DNA of 64,000 bases from contig CM062296.1 of NCBI GenBank assembly GCA_031216915.1, positions 661,355,838 to 661,419,837 on the forward strand. The letters are read 5' to 3'. Of this stretch, positions 1-11,439 are shown piece after piece; the stretch's first letter is position 1; each line of letters starts with the position of its first letter. The translations under genes and the position numbers were made by a program. Below the pieces are notes generated by a model. The model did not search any database. It was not told the origin of the DNA and saw only the letters and a list, made by a program, of their open reading frames with translations. Source of the DNA: Pictodentalium vernedei (taxonomy: Eukaryota > Mollusca > Scaphopoda > Dentaliida > Dentaliidae).

Positions 1-1265
1 AAACGCATAAAAAACAGATTTTTTGAAATTTTTGTTCGGAAATTTTTACCAAAACACATAAAAAACCAAAAAACTAATTTCTGGATTTTGGTCCAAAATT
101 TCTAAGTCCCACCGGAACCCCAAATTTTCAGTGTAAAAAGAAGAAAAAAATTTTGTCTTAAAATTGACCGAAACGCATAAAAAAACAAAAAGCTCATTTC
201 CAGATTTTGGTAAAAAATTTCTGAGTCCGGACCAGGACCCCACATTTTCAGCCTAAATATGAACCCAGGGACTTGGCTTAAACAAACTTGAATCTCCCCC
301 CGCCCCCCGCCCTAAGGATGCTGCATACCAAATATCAAAAGATTCTTTTTGGTAGATCTGAAGAAGAAGATTTTTAAAGAATATTCTTCATACTTCACTA
401 ATTTAAACATTTGGGCTCCCATAGAGTGCCCAAATATGGACCCAGGGAATTGATTTCAATAAACCTGTGAAACAATCTTCCAAAGATGTTATATGTGAAA
501 TTTGAAAGCTTTTGGAGCAGTGGTTTGGGAGAAAAGTAGTCTTAAATGTTTTTCCCATTACCCACAGTGTTAAAAAATGTTGACTCAGCACTTTTTCAAA
601 GTCCCAAAAAAGTACCCCATGATAAAACCAATAGCAATTTTTCTTTTACCATTCCATTCTGTTGGTCCTAAGGAAGCTTCACACAAAATAAGAATTCTCA
701 GTGCCGTGTAGTTTTGGAAATATGGGCATTTTAATTTTTTTCTATTTTTAGCTCCTGCGGTTCCCATAGAGCGACGGGAAAAAAATCTGTGGCATAAATT
801 AAGTACTTATGAAACAATAAGCCCTCATATCAAATTTGGTTCAAATCTGCCTCTCGGGTTGGAAAATAGAAATTTTGGGCGGGGCAAAAATTCTTGCCCC
901 TCCCATAACGACGGCAAATATAGCCCCACAAACTTCTCTTGAACAAATCTGAGTCTACACCTCAAAAGGAAGCTGCACACCTAAAATCAAGTCTCTGCTA
1001 CTGCTGGTTCATGAGAAGAAGATTTTTTAAGATTTAGGCACACTTTTTGGGCATGGCCCTACCAAGGGGCGAGGCAACTTGATTTGAACAAAATCAAATT
1101 GCGATGTCATAACAAACTATTATCTCAAATATCAATTAAATTGGTTAAGCGGTTTGGGAGGAGAAGACGCAAACACGTTCACGGACGACGGACGACGGAC
1201 GACAGACGACGGACGATGAGTGATCACTATAGCTCTCCTGACTGAAAGTCAGATCAGCTAAAAAG
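1..1265 (+). repeat. dispersed repeat, 3' part, with GACGGACGACGG-type tail
   Basis: The first 240 bases hold diverged tandem units of about 118 bp, each with a 'cgcataaaaaac'-like word. Further units carry the words 'cccagggact', 'gatctgaagaagaag' and 'gctcccatag', as in the repeat at 28331-30640. The element closes with a run of ACGGACG-type trinucleotides near 1180-1215, then an imperfect hairpin ending in 'agctaaaaag' near 1230-1264. The minus-strand open frames here come from the repeat and are not genes. The left end lies outside the window. Confidence 0.7.
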
Positions 1266-2006
1266 ACGCCATGCTTTCAGCCATATTGTTTATTGAGTTG
1301 AATCGGCTACCAGTTACATTTCGTCCAAGTCAAACCTGGTATATTCTATAGTTAATAGTAAATAGGGACAACAGGGTAACAATAGGGACACTCCTTCATA
1401 TGACATAGGTTGTGAGTTCACCGTAAGCACCGACATTGTAAATTTGCTGCCTGTGGCTCAGAAACACCAGAATATGGTGCAAAACTGGCGTAAAAAATAG
1501 AAACTTTGCAAAAATATGTGAAAGAAAGATGACTTTTCTCCCCAAAGTCGGAAATTGGGAATGCGCTGTTGGCCAATTTTCATCATGTAAAGAGTCCACA
1601 GACCATCGGAATATCTGAAGGCGCAGAGTGGTGGCAAGTAGCGAGACAGTCTCATCCTCGAGAATGGATGAACGCTTATAAATTTCATTGTTCAGACAAA
1701 AAAGTGACGGACATTAAATATGCACTTAATTTTTTTTTAAAAAAAACCCCATATATGCTACTTCATTCTGCTGCATTGATACTGGATTGATGAAGTTGTA
1801 TATTTGCCGCGGTTGTCGTCGTTTGCTGTTTGAGCTTCGAGACTTTATCAGTAGTATTGGCGACAGAGTACCATGGCGTTAAATAGAATACAACTGAATG
1901 TGGACATGAATTCCACTGCTATGGTTTCATGAAAATATTCCGATAAATGATGGTTACTAAAATTAGCTTTGATGTTCACACAACTGCTCTGCATTCAAAC
2001 GGTATT

Positions 2007-2258
2007 TTAACCCTTTACCTAACGTGAAAAGCAGACGACACTTGCAAAAAAAATTCTTGGATAACTAATTTTTTTCATTTTTTGTCTCAAAAACATAGGT
2101 TATGACCCCTCGTTGGAACGAGCTCGACGAGCTCGTTCCAACGAGGGGTCATAACCTATGTTTTTGAGACAAAAAATGAAAAAAATAGTGAAAATTAATT
2201 GGCGATTTTTGAGAATAGCGCTGGCCGGTTTTGGCCGTTACGTTGGGTAAAGGGTTAA
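2007..2258 (+). mobile_element. palindromic TTAA MITE, subfamily A (reference copy)
   Basis: The element is bounded by TTAA on both sides. Its ends are inverted (TTAACCCTTTACCTAACG and, reversed, TTAACCCTTTACCCAACG). Its core is a perfect inverted repeat: arms 2069-2126 and 2128-2185, 58 nt each, with a single A at 2127 between them. The outer arms differ: the left has the word 'gcagacgacacttgc', the right 'gcgctggccggttttggc'. There is no coding capacity. TTAA target duplication is typical of piggyBac and Kolobok transposons, so it is probably a non-autonomous derivative of one of them. I use this left-to-right order as the plus orientation for all copies. Confidence 0.93.
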
Positions 2259-2319
2259 ACAAATTTAAAATTGGCGTGTTTCTTTCACTTTCAAAGTCTT
2301 ACCTAAAACAACTATCAAA

Positions 2320-2473
2320 AAATACTTCAAAAAACAAATTTCCTGAATAACTAATAATTTTCACTGTTTGTCTAAAGACACACACTGAAAAATATAGAAG
2401 AAAAAATGATTGGGGACTTTTGTGAACAGCGATGGTCGGATGTGGCCGTTCCCTTTGATAAAGAGTCAATATT
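2320..2473 (+). mobile_element. degenerate, core-less copy of the subfamily A MITE
   Basis: Flank words of subfamily A appear in the right order ('tgaataactaataattttcac', then 'gaacagcgatggtcggatg', then 'ccctttgataaagagtcaa'), but the central palindrome is missing. An old copy that lost its hairpin. Confidence 0.6.
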
Positions 2474-2599
2474 TAAGGGATCAACATCTCTTTCTGGACT
2501 TACCTGCCCTTTTAATTTTCTGTTCCTGAATAGTATTATAATAAATACATATTATCGCTATAGTGAAGTGATCTGGGTCGTAGTATCACGTCGAGTTGA

Positions 2600-3400
2600 G
2601 GAGGTCAAATCGCCGGATCAAACGAGCTGGCGCAGACCCAAACTCTCGGTCCACGAGTTCAATTATTCTCTTAGAAACTCGACGCTTTTAACGGCCGCTT
2701 GTTTGTTTGTTTGTTTGATTACCTCATTTTGAGGAGTTTGCGCGTAAACCACCGTTGGTGTAATGTGATGTCCCTTTTCTCACAAAATATACAAATATTC
2801 TTTCGTGCCCTAGTTGAAAAAAATTGCAGCCAATAAGTATTTAATTCACATTGAAAACATCAATATAGTAAAACAGTCAGTGGTACTACGCGGCGTAATC
2901 ATAAACAGTTGTGATAATTTGTCATTCAAAATATGTAGTGAACGAACATATCTAATAGTAAAGTAATGTCATCATAACCCTTTACCTAACATGAAAAGCA
3001 GACGACACTTGCAAAAAAAAATCTTGAATAACTATTTTTTTTTACATTTTTTGTCTCAAAATCATAGGTTATGACCCCTCATTGGAACGAGCGAGACGAG
3101 CTCGTTCCAATGAGAGGTCATAACCTATGTTTTTGAGACAAAAAAAAAAATGAAAAAAATAATGATTTAATTAGCGATTTTTGAGAATAGCGCTGGCCTG
3201 TTTTGGCCGTTACGTTGGGTAAAGGGTTAAATGGAATATTTATTTTCAGGTTCGCTTTTCCGACAAATAGATATTCCATCCGACTGAATCTAAAATAGGC
3301 GATGGATTATTTAAATGCTAGACTGGTTCCAGATCTTAACACCATCAGATTCGTTTTTAGAATTTTACTGGTGATTGAGAGCTTTAGCTGACAATATAAC
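2600..3400 (+). repeat. direct-duplicated segment, copy 1 (partner 13765-14560)
   Basis: The stretch 2660-2970 matches 13790-14055 word for word in many places: 'aactcgacgct' against 'aattcgacgct', 'gtaatgtgatg' against 'ggaatgtgatt', 'caataagtatttaattcac' against 'caataagtatctaattcac', and 'actacgcggcgtaat' against 'actacgcggtgtaat'. After the embedded MITE the match resumes at 'gattatttaaatgctagac' against 'gaactatttaagggctagac'. The two copies are about 11 kb apart in the same orientation. The function is unknown. Confidence 0.65.
2974..3230 (+). mobile_element. palindromic TTAA MITE, subfamily A
   Basis: Same structure as the copy at 2007-2258: ends 'taaccctttacctaac' and 'gttgggtaaagggttaa', and a core palindrome centred near 3097. 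It sits inside the duplicated segment, where the partner segment carries a subfamily B element. Confidence 0.9.
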
Positions 3401-4121
3401 TGATAGTGGTTGGCTACTCAGGCAGCATTCCTCGTGTATAAGAACAAGGTATAAACCTCTGGCCAGTCAGGCATAGTCACATCTTGTTACAGCTAATACT
3501 ATAGACATATTCCGGTGCTTTGTTATCCACTGTTTATATCTATTTTGAAATTTTATGGTCTTGCTGTATCACTATTTTTTCTGAAAGACAACGATAATAA
3601 ATTATTCGGCGGACAGAGAATGTCAAAATGGTCGGAGGGTCACGTTTGTCATACGAAGTTATTATTATAACCGTTCTTAGCAAAACAAGCACGAAGGCTT
3701 GGAAGAGTCTGTCGAGATGCTGTGTTACACGAGGAACCATTAGCGAGCCATGATGAATCACAGGGACAGATAGACAGTTGTTCAATCCTATTTGTAACCA
3801 TTGTTATAGTTTCATCTGTCTGGAAGGATACTCTTGAGGGAGTGAGTGGGCGTGAAGCTTTGAGCGGTCACGCACATGGAGTGGGATTTCACAAGCAGAC
3901 AATACTGGATGCGTATAGCAAACAAGAACCTCTGTAGTTTTATCTCTTATTTGACGGCGTTATTCAAAAATAATTTTACCAGTAAAAGGATTTATGCTCG
4001 ACAATCAGTACGTTGAGGATTGGCGTTAATCTTTGAATACTGATTTGGCATGGGCTTAAAATAATAGAAGGCTCTGAAGTAGGCGGTCACTTAAGACCAC
4101 TCAGTTTCCATGCTAATGTAA
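3401..4121. other. unrecognised stretch
   Basis: I see no gene, repeat or RNA here. Short open frames on both strands have no recognisable domain or splice context. Confidence 0.4.
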
Positions 4122-4355
4122 TTAACTGGTAGAGTGCTGGAAGCTCATATTTGGGCTTTATTCTGAAGTGCCGGTACCACAGCTTGAAGGCTCACATTCA
4201 GTGGATGTGCTTTGTATTATCTTTGAAGTGATATTATTTAGTCTGTGAGGGTTTGCCTTGTTACAATTTATGGGAGAGTGCCATAAATTGTAACAAGGCA
4301 AAGACCTGTATTGAAGTTGTGATGGCCAAAAATAATTTAGCACTCTACCAGTTAA
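4122..4355 (+). mobile_element. TTAA MITE, family C, with central hairpin
   Basis: Both ends read TTAACTGGTAGAGTGCT in inverted orientation, inside TTAA. The core has perfect 22-nt arms (4252-4273 and 4281-4302) round the 7-nt spacer 'gagagtg'. Related sequence lies at 44165-44340, and the end also resembles the ends of the elements at 43546 and 52314. Size 234 bp, non-coding. Confidence 0.85.
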
Positions 4356-4495
4356 TGAGTTAATCAGTGACCAATCAAATGAATAGCCTGAGGGGGCGCC
4401 AACATCTTAGCGTCCCTATTCAGCTAATTTCTTATTCCTTTGTTTCATACAGTCGCGTCGTGTTCAAGAAATTTTTGAGCTCAAAACCTTTCTGA

Positions 4496-5221
4496 TTGGA
4501 ACAATGGTCAGTATTTTTACATCATGTTCTTTTGTTGTTCTCTACACTAGCTATTTTATTAATAATTACATTATTGGTATGTCTCGGAAGGTTATGTGGC
4601 AGTTTCGTCATTAGATTCTCGGAAATGTTGTTGTCGAATACGGCTGGAAATAACTGCCCCATGTTGCATGATTTTGCGACAGCACTGGATTTTAATTTGT
4701 CAATTTCTCCCGTTGAGGTGTGTATGTTTGGGATAAGTGACCCGACACTGAACAAAATCTCGGGTACCCATCTTCGGCAAATACAACATTATGGTCCTGA
4801 CATTGCCGCGTTAGTGTGTGGTGGGAACAACCTTTCGGCCAATTCCCCAGACCAGGTTTACAAGGAAATTCGCGATTTTGTTCACTATTTGGAAAGGTGT
4901 GGTCACGTTCAACACATTTTTGTTTGCGATGTCCTTCATCGTTTTAGGGTCAAACCTCCAGTCCGTGACAGGGTGTTTTTCACTTCCCCTGAGGTTGCTG
5001 GGAGTTTCAATGGCAAAGTTGACGAACTGAACCTCAAATTATCCAGGAACTTGCAGGGATACCGGTCTTCGGTGCGTTTCTGGGGGCAGAAACGTTTGGC
5101 GTTAACGGTACGCAAGAAATTGTCGAATGGGGTGCATCTCAATGTGCTTGGCATGAAAACGTTTCGAGCAAATATTCGTGCAGCTATTACGTCTTGTCTT
5201 AAAGTCACCCTGTACGACTGA
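4496..5221 (+). CDS. SGNH/GDSL hydrolase-like protein, probably retroelement-borne
   Basis: A 241-codon open frame, long for this window. It keeps the SGNH-fold blocks: GSFVIRF at residues 35-41 (candidate nucleophile Ser36), PDIAALVCGGNN at 101-112 (block III, usually GGND) and NGVHLNVLGM at 211-220 (block V, usually DxxH). His214 is present but the usual Asp is Asn211. In the known family the Ser-Asp-His set cleaves esters. Such ORFs occur in Ngaro/DIRS-like tyrosine-recombinase elements, and SGNH-type esterase domains also occur in CR1 LINE ORF1. A stop codon sits directly before the frame and the first ATG is at 4625 (Met44), after the Ser block, so the true start must be upstream through splicing or a frameshift, or is lost. 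Residues 8-30 are strongly hydrophobic. The decayed RT/recombinase element begins about 3 kb downstream on the same strand. The fold is fairly sure; activity is doubtful. Confidence 0.72.
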   Translation: MEQWSVFLHHVLLLFSTLAILLIITLLVCLGRLCGSFVIRFSEMLLSNTAGNNCPMLHDFATALDFNLSISPVEVCMFGISDPTLNKISGTHLRQIQHYGPDIAALVCGGNNLSANSPDQVYKEIRDFVHYLERCGHVQHIFVCDVLHRFRVKPPVRDRVFFTSPEVAGSFNGKVDELNLKLSRNLQGYRSSVRFWGQKRLALTVRKKLSNGVHLNVLGMKTFRANIRAAITSCLKVTLYD

Positions 5222-6200
5222 ATCCGAGCTGGCCTAGCATTTATATAATCACAGAATGTTGGTTTGGTCGATTCAGAGGGAGAAGTCACCTATTTTCGTT
5301 TAGGTCTCGTTTCCTATTAAAAGGTCATTTCCGAGGTTATTGGATATCCTCAGCGAAATGGCTATTTTGAGCTATACTTTTAGTTTATGGTGGTGTGGAT
5401 TTAGTAAATAATTCTCATTCATGGTGATATGGCCAAAATAATCTGTTGATGGTCTTGATTCAAACTGTGTATTGTCAAGTGCATGGAAGTGTTAAATGAC
5501 TAACCCAGACCTGTTTGGGACCTGACAATTTGCAGTTTACAAATGGGACAATTTTTGTGTAAATTTGCTTTGAGAAAGTCTTCTGAAAAAATGAATAAGA
5601 AACCCATGTGTTTTTTATTTGTCAGAATGATCATGTTATGCTGCAAAATCCTCAGTGGAGGAATGAGGAATTCCAAAAACACAGTTTTGTCACTATCGAT
5701 GCACGAAAATTGGAGATTTATTCCCAAAATGAGAAAATTTTGACCATTTTGAGCCATTTTTTTTAGCCATCAACTGTGTCATTCAGTTAAGTGTATTTGA
5801 GTGATATTGTAAAATGTTTGTTGTGTACAGTTGTCTCCAGAAAGGGCCATATTCAGAGCTTCCAGAAACTGTACACATTGTGAGAATTGTGAATAGGGGA
5901 GGTAATTTAAATGCGAAATATCCCCGGCCGTGTTAATCAGAAGCAGCACATTTCTTGAAAAGCCGACATTTTCACCTGAATAACTGTGACGAGACCTTAG
6001 AATTTTTGCACACGGTTCCGATTCAATCGGATACTTCCGGCCATTTCCGGCGCCGATTCGTTTCAATATAGCTTCGTTTGTTGATTTGTGGATCCCTTCC
6101 GAGGCTTCAATTTGAACACATAATGCCATAGACCAAAACTTCGGCTTCTCTGAATTTGCGAATCACACATCATTCGCCCCCTTAAATCATACGTCGCGGC
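5222..6200. other. unrecognised stretch downstream of the SGNH frame
   Basis: No domain, repeat family or splice-bounded exon was recognised. AT-rich with short frames only, then turning GC-richer toward the C-run at 6226. Confidence 0.35.
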
Positions 6201-6354
6201 TCCCCAACGTGGAAGAACGAGATCGCCCCCCCCCCCCCTCCACCATTTTCCCACGCCTTGCCTCTGTCCTTGTGATTTGTCTGGTTTTGTGCAGGGCCGA
6301 CGAGTGCCCCCTGAGGTGGCCTGTCATAATTGGTAAAGAGACGGAGGATGGGAG

Positions 6355-6900
6355 ATGGGGGGGGGGGGGGGGGGGGTGGCTTGGTGCATGGTGTTATCTA
6401 ATTATCTGTTGTAGCGGAGCACGTTTAATTTACTTCTCGTGCCCCGTTTGCTTTTTGTTTGATTTGTTTTCATTTATCGGTGCCCTCGCTTGCTGAGTGG
6501 TGGGGCGGCTGGCTTATAGCTATTTCTCTTTATATAATCAGCATTCAATATTTCCCCTTCATTATTAATTGTTACACAGCCATGTGGATTCCTTTGTTAT
6601 TGTTGACATTATAAGTTTAACTGCTTTGGCGGAGCACGTTTACTTTGCTTCTTGTGCCACTTATGCTTTTCCTTTCTTTGTTCTTTTTTACCGTTCCTCT
6701 AACCTGCAGAATGGGGGGGGGGGGGGGGGGGTAGGGGGGGGTTGCTAACTCACAAGGCTTTCCCTTTCCTTAAATCAGTCATCAGTTGGCAGGTGAGGGG
6801 AACGTTGCTCGATTGACTGCAGGCCCGTTCTTTTCTCTTTGTGTGCTTTGGAGCACGTTTAATTTGCTTCACGTGTAGCATGCTCTGTCGATAAAGTACT
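6355..6900 (+). repeat. diverged tandem repeat, about 215 bp, 3 copies, with poly-G runs
   Basis: The word 'cggagcacgttta' with following 'tt(a/t)acttctcgtgcc'-like text recurs at about 6414, 6629 and 6847 (spacing about 215). Two copies are preceded by long G-runs (6359-6376 and 6713-6731). It lies upstream of the decayed DIRS-like element and has nearly the same period as the tandem repeats downstream of it (11600-12010), so both may be its non-coding ends. Confidence 0.6.
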
Positions 6901-6968
6901 CTGACATTTCACGGTCTTGCTTCATGGTATCCCTCCACATTGCCTAATGTTACTGGATCCATTCACAC

Positions 6969-7320
6969 CTACTGCCACCTGCAGCAGCACCATGCTATAT
7001 TGCCAGTGGCTGATGTTGTGATTTATTGGAGAATGTTTATAATGCTTCCCAGTACATCACAGCAGCGTCACCATTCTTCTTCCTTTTGTGATAACAAGGC
7101 ACCGGGTGCTGTGTAAATTGTCGACTCACTACTGCCACCTGCAGCAGCCCCATGCTATATTGCGATTGGCTGATTTTGTTGTGATTTATCGGAGACTGTT
7201 TATAATGCTGATCAGCACATCACAGCCATGCCACCATTCTTCTTCTTTTGTGAAAATAAGTCATCGGGCCCTGTTTAAATTGTCAATTCAATCTATTTTA
7301 CAGGGGGGGGGGGGGGGGGG
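6969..7320 (+). repeat. tandem repeat, 160 bp, 2 copies
   Basis: 'ctactgccacctgcagcagc' starts at 6969 and again at 7129. The following text ('ccatgctatattgc', 'gtttataatgct', 'ccattcttctt') also repeats. It ends in a poly-G run at 7303-7320. Confidence 0.8.
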
Positions 7321-8227
7321 TTAGCCTTATTATGACGGTCCATTCTGAGAAGGTCGGAGGACGTGGCAGTCAATTCTCGTACCTCTCACACGGCCGCGTA
7401 TACGCGTCCGTAGTCGGTCGGACTGGTATATTTTTGTGCACATTGTCTTTCATTTCATACTTGTGAGGGGAAACTAACACTCAGACCGTTTTACATTTCA
7501 GGATGCCTAAAGCCACACGGAAATCCTGAAGAACCTGCAGTTAGTCAGCAGCACGGGTCTTAGCCAAAAACTAATTTGACAGACGAACTTTCTCATTTGT
7601 ATAATATATCACAACCTAGCCAGAAAGCTGACCACCCACCTGAGTTGGCTATTTGTTGATAGTGAAGAAACACCAGCAGATCAGCTGCAACAACAGTGAT
7701 GTCCAGTGCCAGTGTGCACCAACCCAGAGTGACTCCACTTTCGCCTCTGTGAGGTTCAGTTTAAGCAATGCCTACGGACGCTTGTTTGTCTATCATCTAA
7801 TCATCAGCCAGGGGTATAGACTCACCAACTCTCAATATCAATGCGGACAGGTATTACACTCAAACTGTTCAAGTTAGTGAGCATTCATATCCAGTTGTAC
7901 GGGCGTCATCTAATTTGGACACTCTAGCAAACACAGAACAGTCCACTTTGAACTTGATCTCGGGCCAAGGCAATGGCTTCCATACGGAGTGTGAAATGAT
8001 TTCCGACAGGTCTACCAACCAACCAATGAACTCTTCTGGTGCTCCGTCAACGTCTCGCCAAGCCTTGATATCTCACTTGGAGAACACATTATGCAACTCC
8101 GTCAGGCAGAGGCAGTAGCCAACCATCAAAGAAAGGATTTCCGACAAACTCCAGGACCACAAGGTAGCCAATTTACTTCTATATGTGAACTCTTAATGAC
8201 ATTAATGTCCACTCAGTACATCACCCC
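7321..8227 (+). other. possible 5' leader / start of the gag-like region
   Basis: Two short frames (7653-7877 and 7915-8118) rich in Ser, Thr, Asn and Gln lie on the same strand as the retroelement that follows. They have no recognisable domain. Their position fits the poorly conserved N-terminal part of a gag-like ORF, but this is inference from order only. Confidence 0.3.
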
Positions 8228-8998
8228 TTGGAACACCCCTTCCACAGGATAACCACACACTGCCACAACCATCATGCCAGGCCATGTCTTGTCAATTTGT
8301 GTCAGCATCCGTACCGCTGGATGGATCCGTACCGCTGGATGGGTCGGTCAGCCCCACATAAAAACAAAAAAATATGGGCAGAAGAATTTATTGATTTAGC
8401 TAATCTCCTCCCCCTTAATGCCGAGGGTACACAATACACTCTGTCACTAGGTGCTCCAGACTCGGACTTCCCTGCGCTTCAATGTGTGCCAAAGACGCCA
8501 AAGCAGATATTGGGCATCAGTCCTGAAGTTCCAATCGCTGATTAGATCTTTGGCCGCTGACAAGGGCAACTGGACATTTTATGACCGACAATTCAGGTCT
8601 CGCAGGTAATATGACCCTTCCCTTCAGTGGGACTCGATTCACATAGAACTGTGGATCAAGGCGTTACATACGCCTTTATCTCATCCCCGGGGCAGCAACA
8701 CCCCCCCCCCCCAACCTCAGTATAAGAGCACGGGGTACACTGCCGCACGTGCAACTCACTACAAAAAGGGGTTCTACACTGGCTGATCTAGCCCCTGCAA
8801 GTACAATCACTCCTGCTTTGCATGTGACCAAGATCATTCCTTTACCAAATTCCATGGAGTGGGCAACTCCATGCGGCCGCCCTTTCGGAACAGGTTCGGC
8901 CGACGACAGACGGCCAAGTCTACTTACAAAGGGCAGTCACCTTCAAACAACACTAAAAAGTGAGGCAGTTATCACTCCCATTCGGGTCAAGACTTTTA
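8228..8998 (+). pseudogene. gag-like ORF of a DIRS/Ngaro-type element, frameshifted
   Basis: The frame at 8228-8545 includes KKIWAEEFIDLANLLP, typical of gag-like ORF1 in tyrosine-recombinase retroelements. After a frame change the text continues with GNWTFYDRQFRSR and WDSIHIELWIKALH (about 8560-8670), the expected next block of that family. A Cys/His-rich stretch follows in yet another frame near 8790-8840 (CFACDQDHS), which may be the remains of a zinc knuckle. The protein would package element RNA. At least two frameshifts and a C-run at 8701-8711 show it is dead. Confidence 0.6.
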
Positions 8999-10478
8999 TG
9001 TTATAATGGATATTCACAATATCTTGTCAATGGTTTTACAGAGGGCTTTCGGTTGGGTTGCCAAAAGGTTGCCACTCAGCTAATCTTACTTCGGCAAATG
9101 ATTTTCCATATACTTTACCAAATAACGCAAAGAAATCCAAGCGAAACGAGTCGTGGGTCCCTTTACTGCACCATAGCTTCCGGCAGTTCAAGTTCCCCAC
9201 TTGAGGTTGTTCCCAAGAAAACCCCTGGGGAATTTCGGGTCATTCACCACCTCTCGTATCCTCAGGGTTTGTCTGTGAATGGCGGGATTCCACGCGAGGA
9301 GGCTTCTGTTTGTTGTTCCACTGGACAAGATGCTATTTTCATCATACATCAGCTAGGACCAGGTTGTTTCTTAACAAAGACTGTCATACAGTAAGCCTTC
9401 CGGTTGATACCCATGCGACACACGACGATCATCTTCTGGTTTCCAATGGCAGCTCTCTTACTACTTTGACCGACGCCTTCCCATGGGCTGCTCCACCTCC
9501 TGCAAGATTTTTGAGAGTTTTAGTACGGCCCTGCAATGGATTGCAGTTCACAAGTTCCATAAACCAAATATGGTTCATGTCCTGGATGATTTTTTGATCC
9601 TAACTCATGGACAGCAGCAATGTGCTCGGGCGCTTCAATTGTTTCTTCAACTTTGTGAGACAGATGGGGTTCCCATAGCAAATGATAAAATCTTCAATCC
9701 ATCCACAACCATGGAGATTTTAGGTATTGAACTTGATACTTTATAGATGGAGTCACACCTCCCGTTACACAAATTACACAAATGTGAACGTGAAATTGTC
9801 GCATTGCTGTCCCCCCAAAAGGCCACATTACGTGAATTGCAGTCCATTGTAGGGCTTTTGAATTTTGCATGCTCTGTTGTAGTACCAGGGAGGGTATTTT
9901 TGAGACGTTTGATAAATCTCACCATTGGATTACAACCCCCCTATCACCGGGTTAAGCTTAGTAAAGAGGCGAAAGATGATTTAGTTGTATGGCTACAGTT
10001 TCTGGAGGAATACAATGGAAAAACCATGTTTCTCGAGCCCAACTACATGTCCAGTGACACACTGCAGCTCTACACTGATGCATCTTCCACCCCGGGTTTT
10101 TCAGTCATTTTTAACACTTCTTGGTTCTATGCTGCGTGGCCTTCACGGGCGAGAAATTTGAATATGGCTATTTTGGAGTTTTATCCCATTATTGTAGCAT
10201 TGGCGATTTGGGACGAAGTAATCCAAAACAGAAAAATCATTCTGCATTCCGATAATGAAGCAGTGGTTCACATCATTAATACGCAAACATCGAAGGAGGT
10301 GTGCTTGTTACATCTCCTTCGGAAAATGGTGTTGACTACTCTTCAACTCAATATTTTGGCTAAGGCCGAACATGTGCGGAAAGGAAAATATTCTAACTTT
10401 CTCGCTTGCAGGTGCGAGAGTTCAAACAAGCAGCTCCATGGGCAGAGCAGGAACCGGCAGCCATTCCGGAGGAACTGA
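8999..10478 (+). pseudogene. reverse transcriptase-RNase H of a DIRS-like element
   Basis: RT blocks appear in order: VVPKKTPGEFRVIHHLSYP with GLSVNGGIPREEA (about 9200-9300), then, after frame changes, GCSTSCKIFESFSTALQW (about 9484-9540) and VLDDFLIL (9579-9602), where DD is the catalytic pair. RNase H follows with LYTDASS, ILEFYPIIVAL and LHSDNEAVV (about 10070-10270), supplying its D, E and D residues. From 9483 to 10478 the frame is open except for one TAG at 9744-9746. Upstream parts need frameshifts. The enzyme would copy element RNA to DNA. The strand and order match the gag-like region before it and the recombinase after it. Confidence 0.85.
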
Positions 10479-10479
10479 C

Positions 10480-11396
10480 CATCCAGAACTTGCTGGGATA
10501 GTGGCTCACATAATGTCTCATGCTCCATAATCGGGGATCCAGGCAAGCTATAACAGGTCATGGACATTGCTACATAATTTTTGCCATCTTTATGGCCTAT
10601 CCGATTCGCCCCCATTTCCCTCTTCCACAATAAGTTTCTTTGTTGAGCATCTGTTTCACCTTGGGTACAACATCGCCTCAATCCGTACTATTTTATCGGG
10701 CATCAATTATTTTCATAAGATTCAAGGACTCCCTGAACCTACAAGTTCATTCTACATTAAAAAACTCTTAATAGTTTATCAAAAATTACGCCCATCCGTT
10801 GAAACACGCATGCCCATCACAGAGAAAATATTGTTTCGGTTGCTTGCCGCCATCCCTCACTGCACACATATTCATTATGAAACTACATTATTTCAAGCTA
10901 TGTTTTCAACAGCTTTTTATGCTTTTTTGCGCGAATTGTAGAGCTCTGTACAAAATCAAGAAATTCTTGTCCAATTTTGTCAGTGTCAGATTTAGACATA
11001 TTTCCAGACGCAGTGTTCATTCATTACCTTTCGCGATTTCAAACACAGTACGCCGTGCACAACTCATGTTATTAAGGTTAGCCAACAACCAGGGGTGGCC
11101 TACTGTCCCTGTGCATTACTTAGGAAGTATCTGGCGGTCCGTGGTCCAGCACCAGGCTATTTGTTTCTGCTAAGCAATCTGCGCCCGGTTCCAAGGCGGG
11201 CTTTTGATGTTACTCTTCAGGCGACACTGGCATTTTGTCGCCTTTATAGGGAAACATACAAGAGTCATAGCTTTCGAATTGGGGCAGCCACACTGGCGGC
11301 TTCACAATGTTATTCCGACGCCAAAATCCGCATCATGGGTCGTTGGAAATCCGATGCATTTAAAAAATGCATACTTTCCCGATCGTTACCCTAGTT
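10480..11396 (+). pseudogene. tyrosine recombinase of a DIRS-like element, broken
   Basis: The frame 10567-10941 carries the N-terminal helical domain and the AFYAFLREL block with the first catalytic Arg. A stop then interrupts it. The frame 11095-11394 carries the C-terminal block SHSFRIGAATLAA (HxxR) and GRWKSDAFKKC. In this family the last word is normally FKKY/FQKY with the nucleophilic Tyr; here codon 11368-11370 is TGC (Cys). Such enzymes integrate the circular DNA form without target duplication. This copy is inactive through stops and through loss of the nucleophile. Confidence 0.85.
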
Positions 11397-11439
11397 GATC
11401 CAGATGCTCCACTAATCTTCCATCTTTTCATAAATACTG

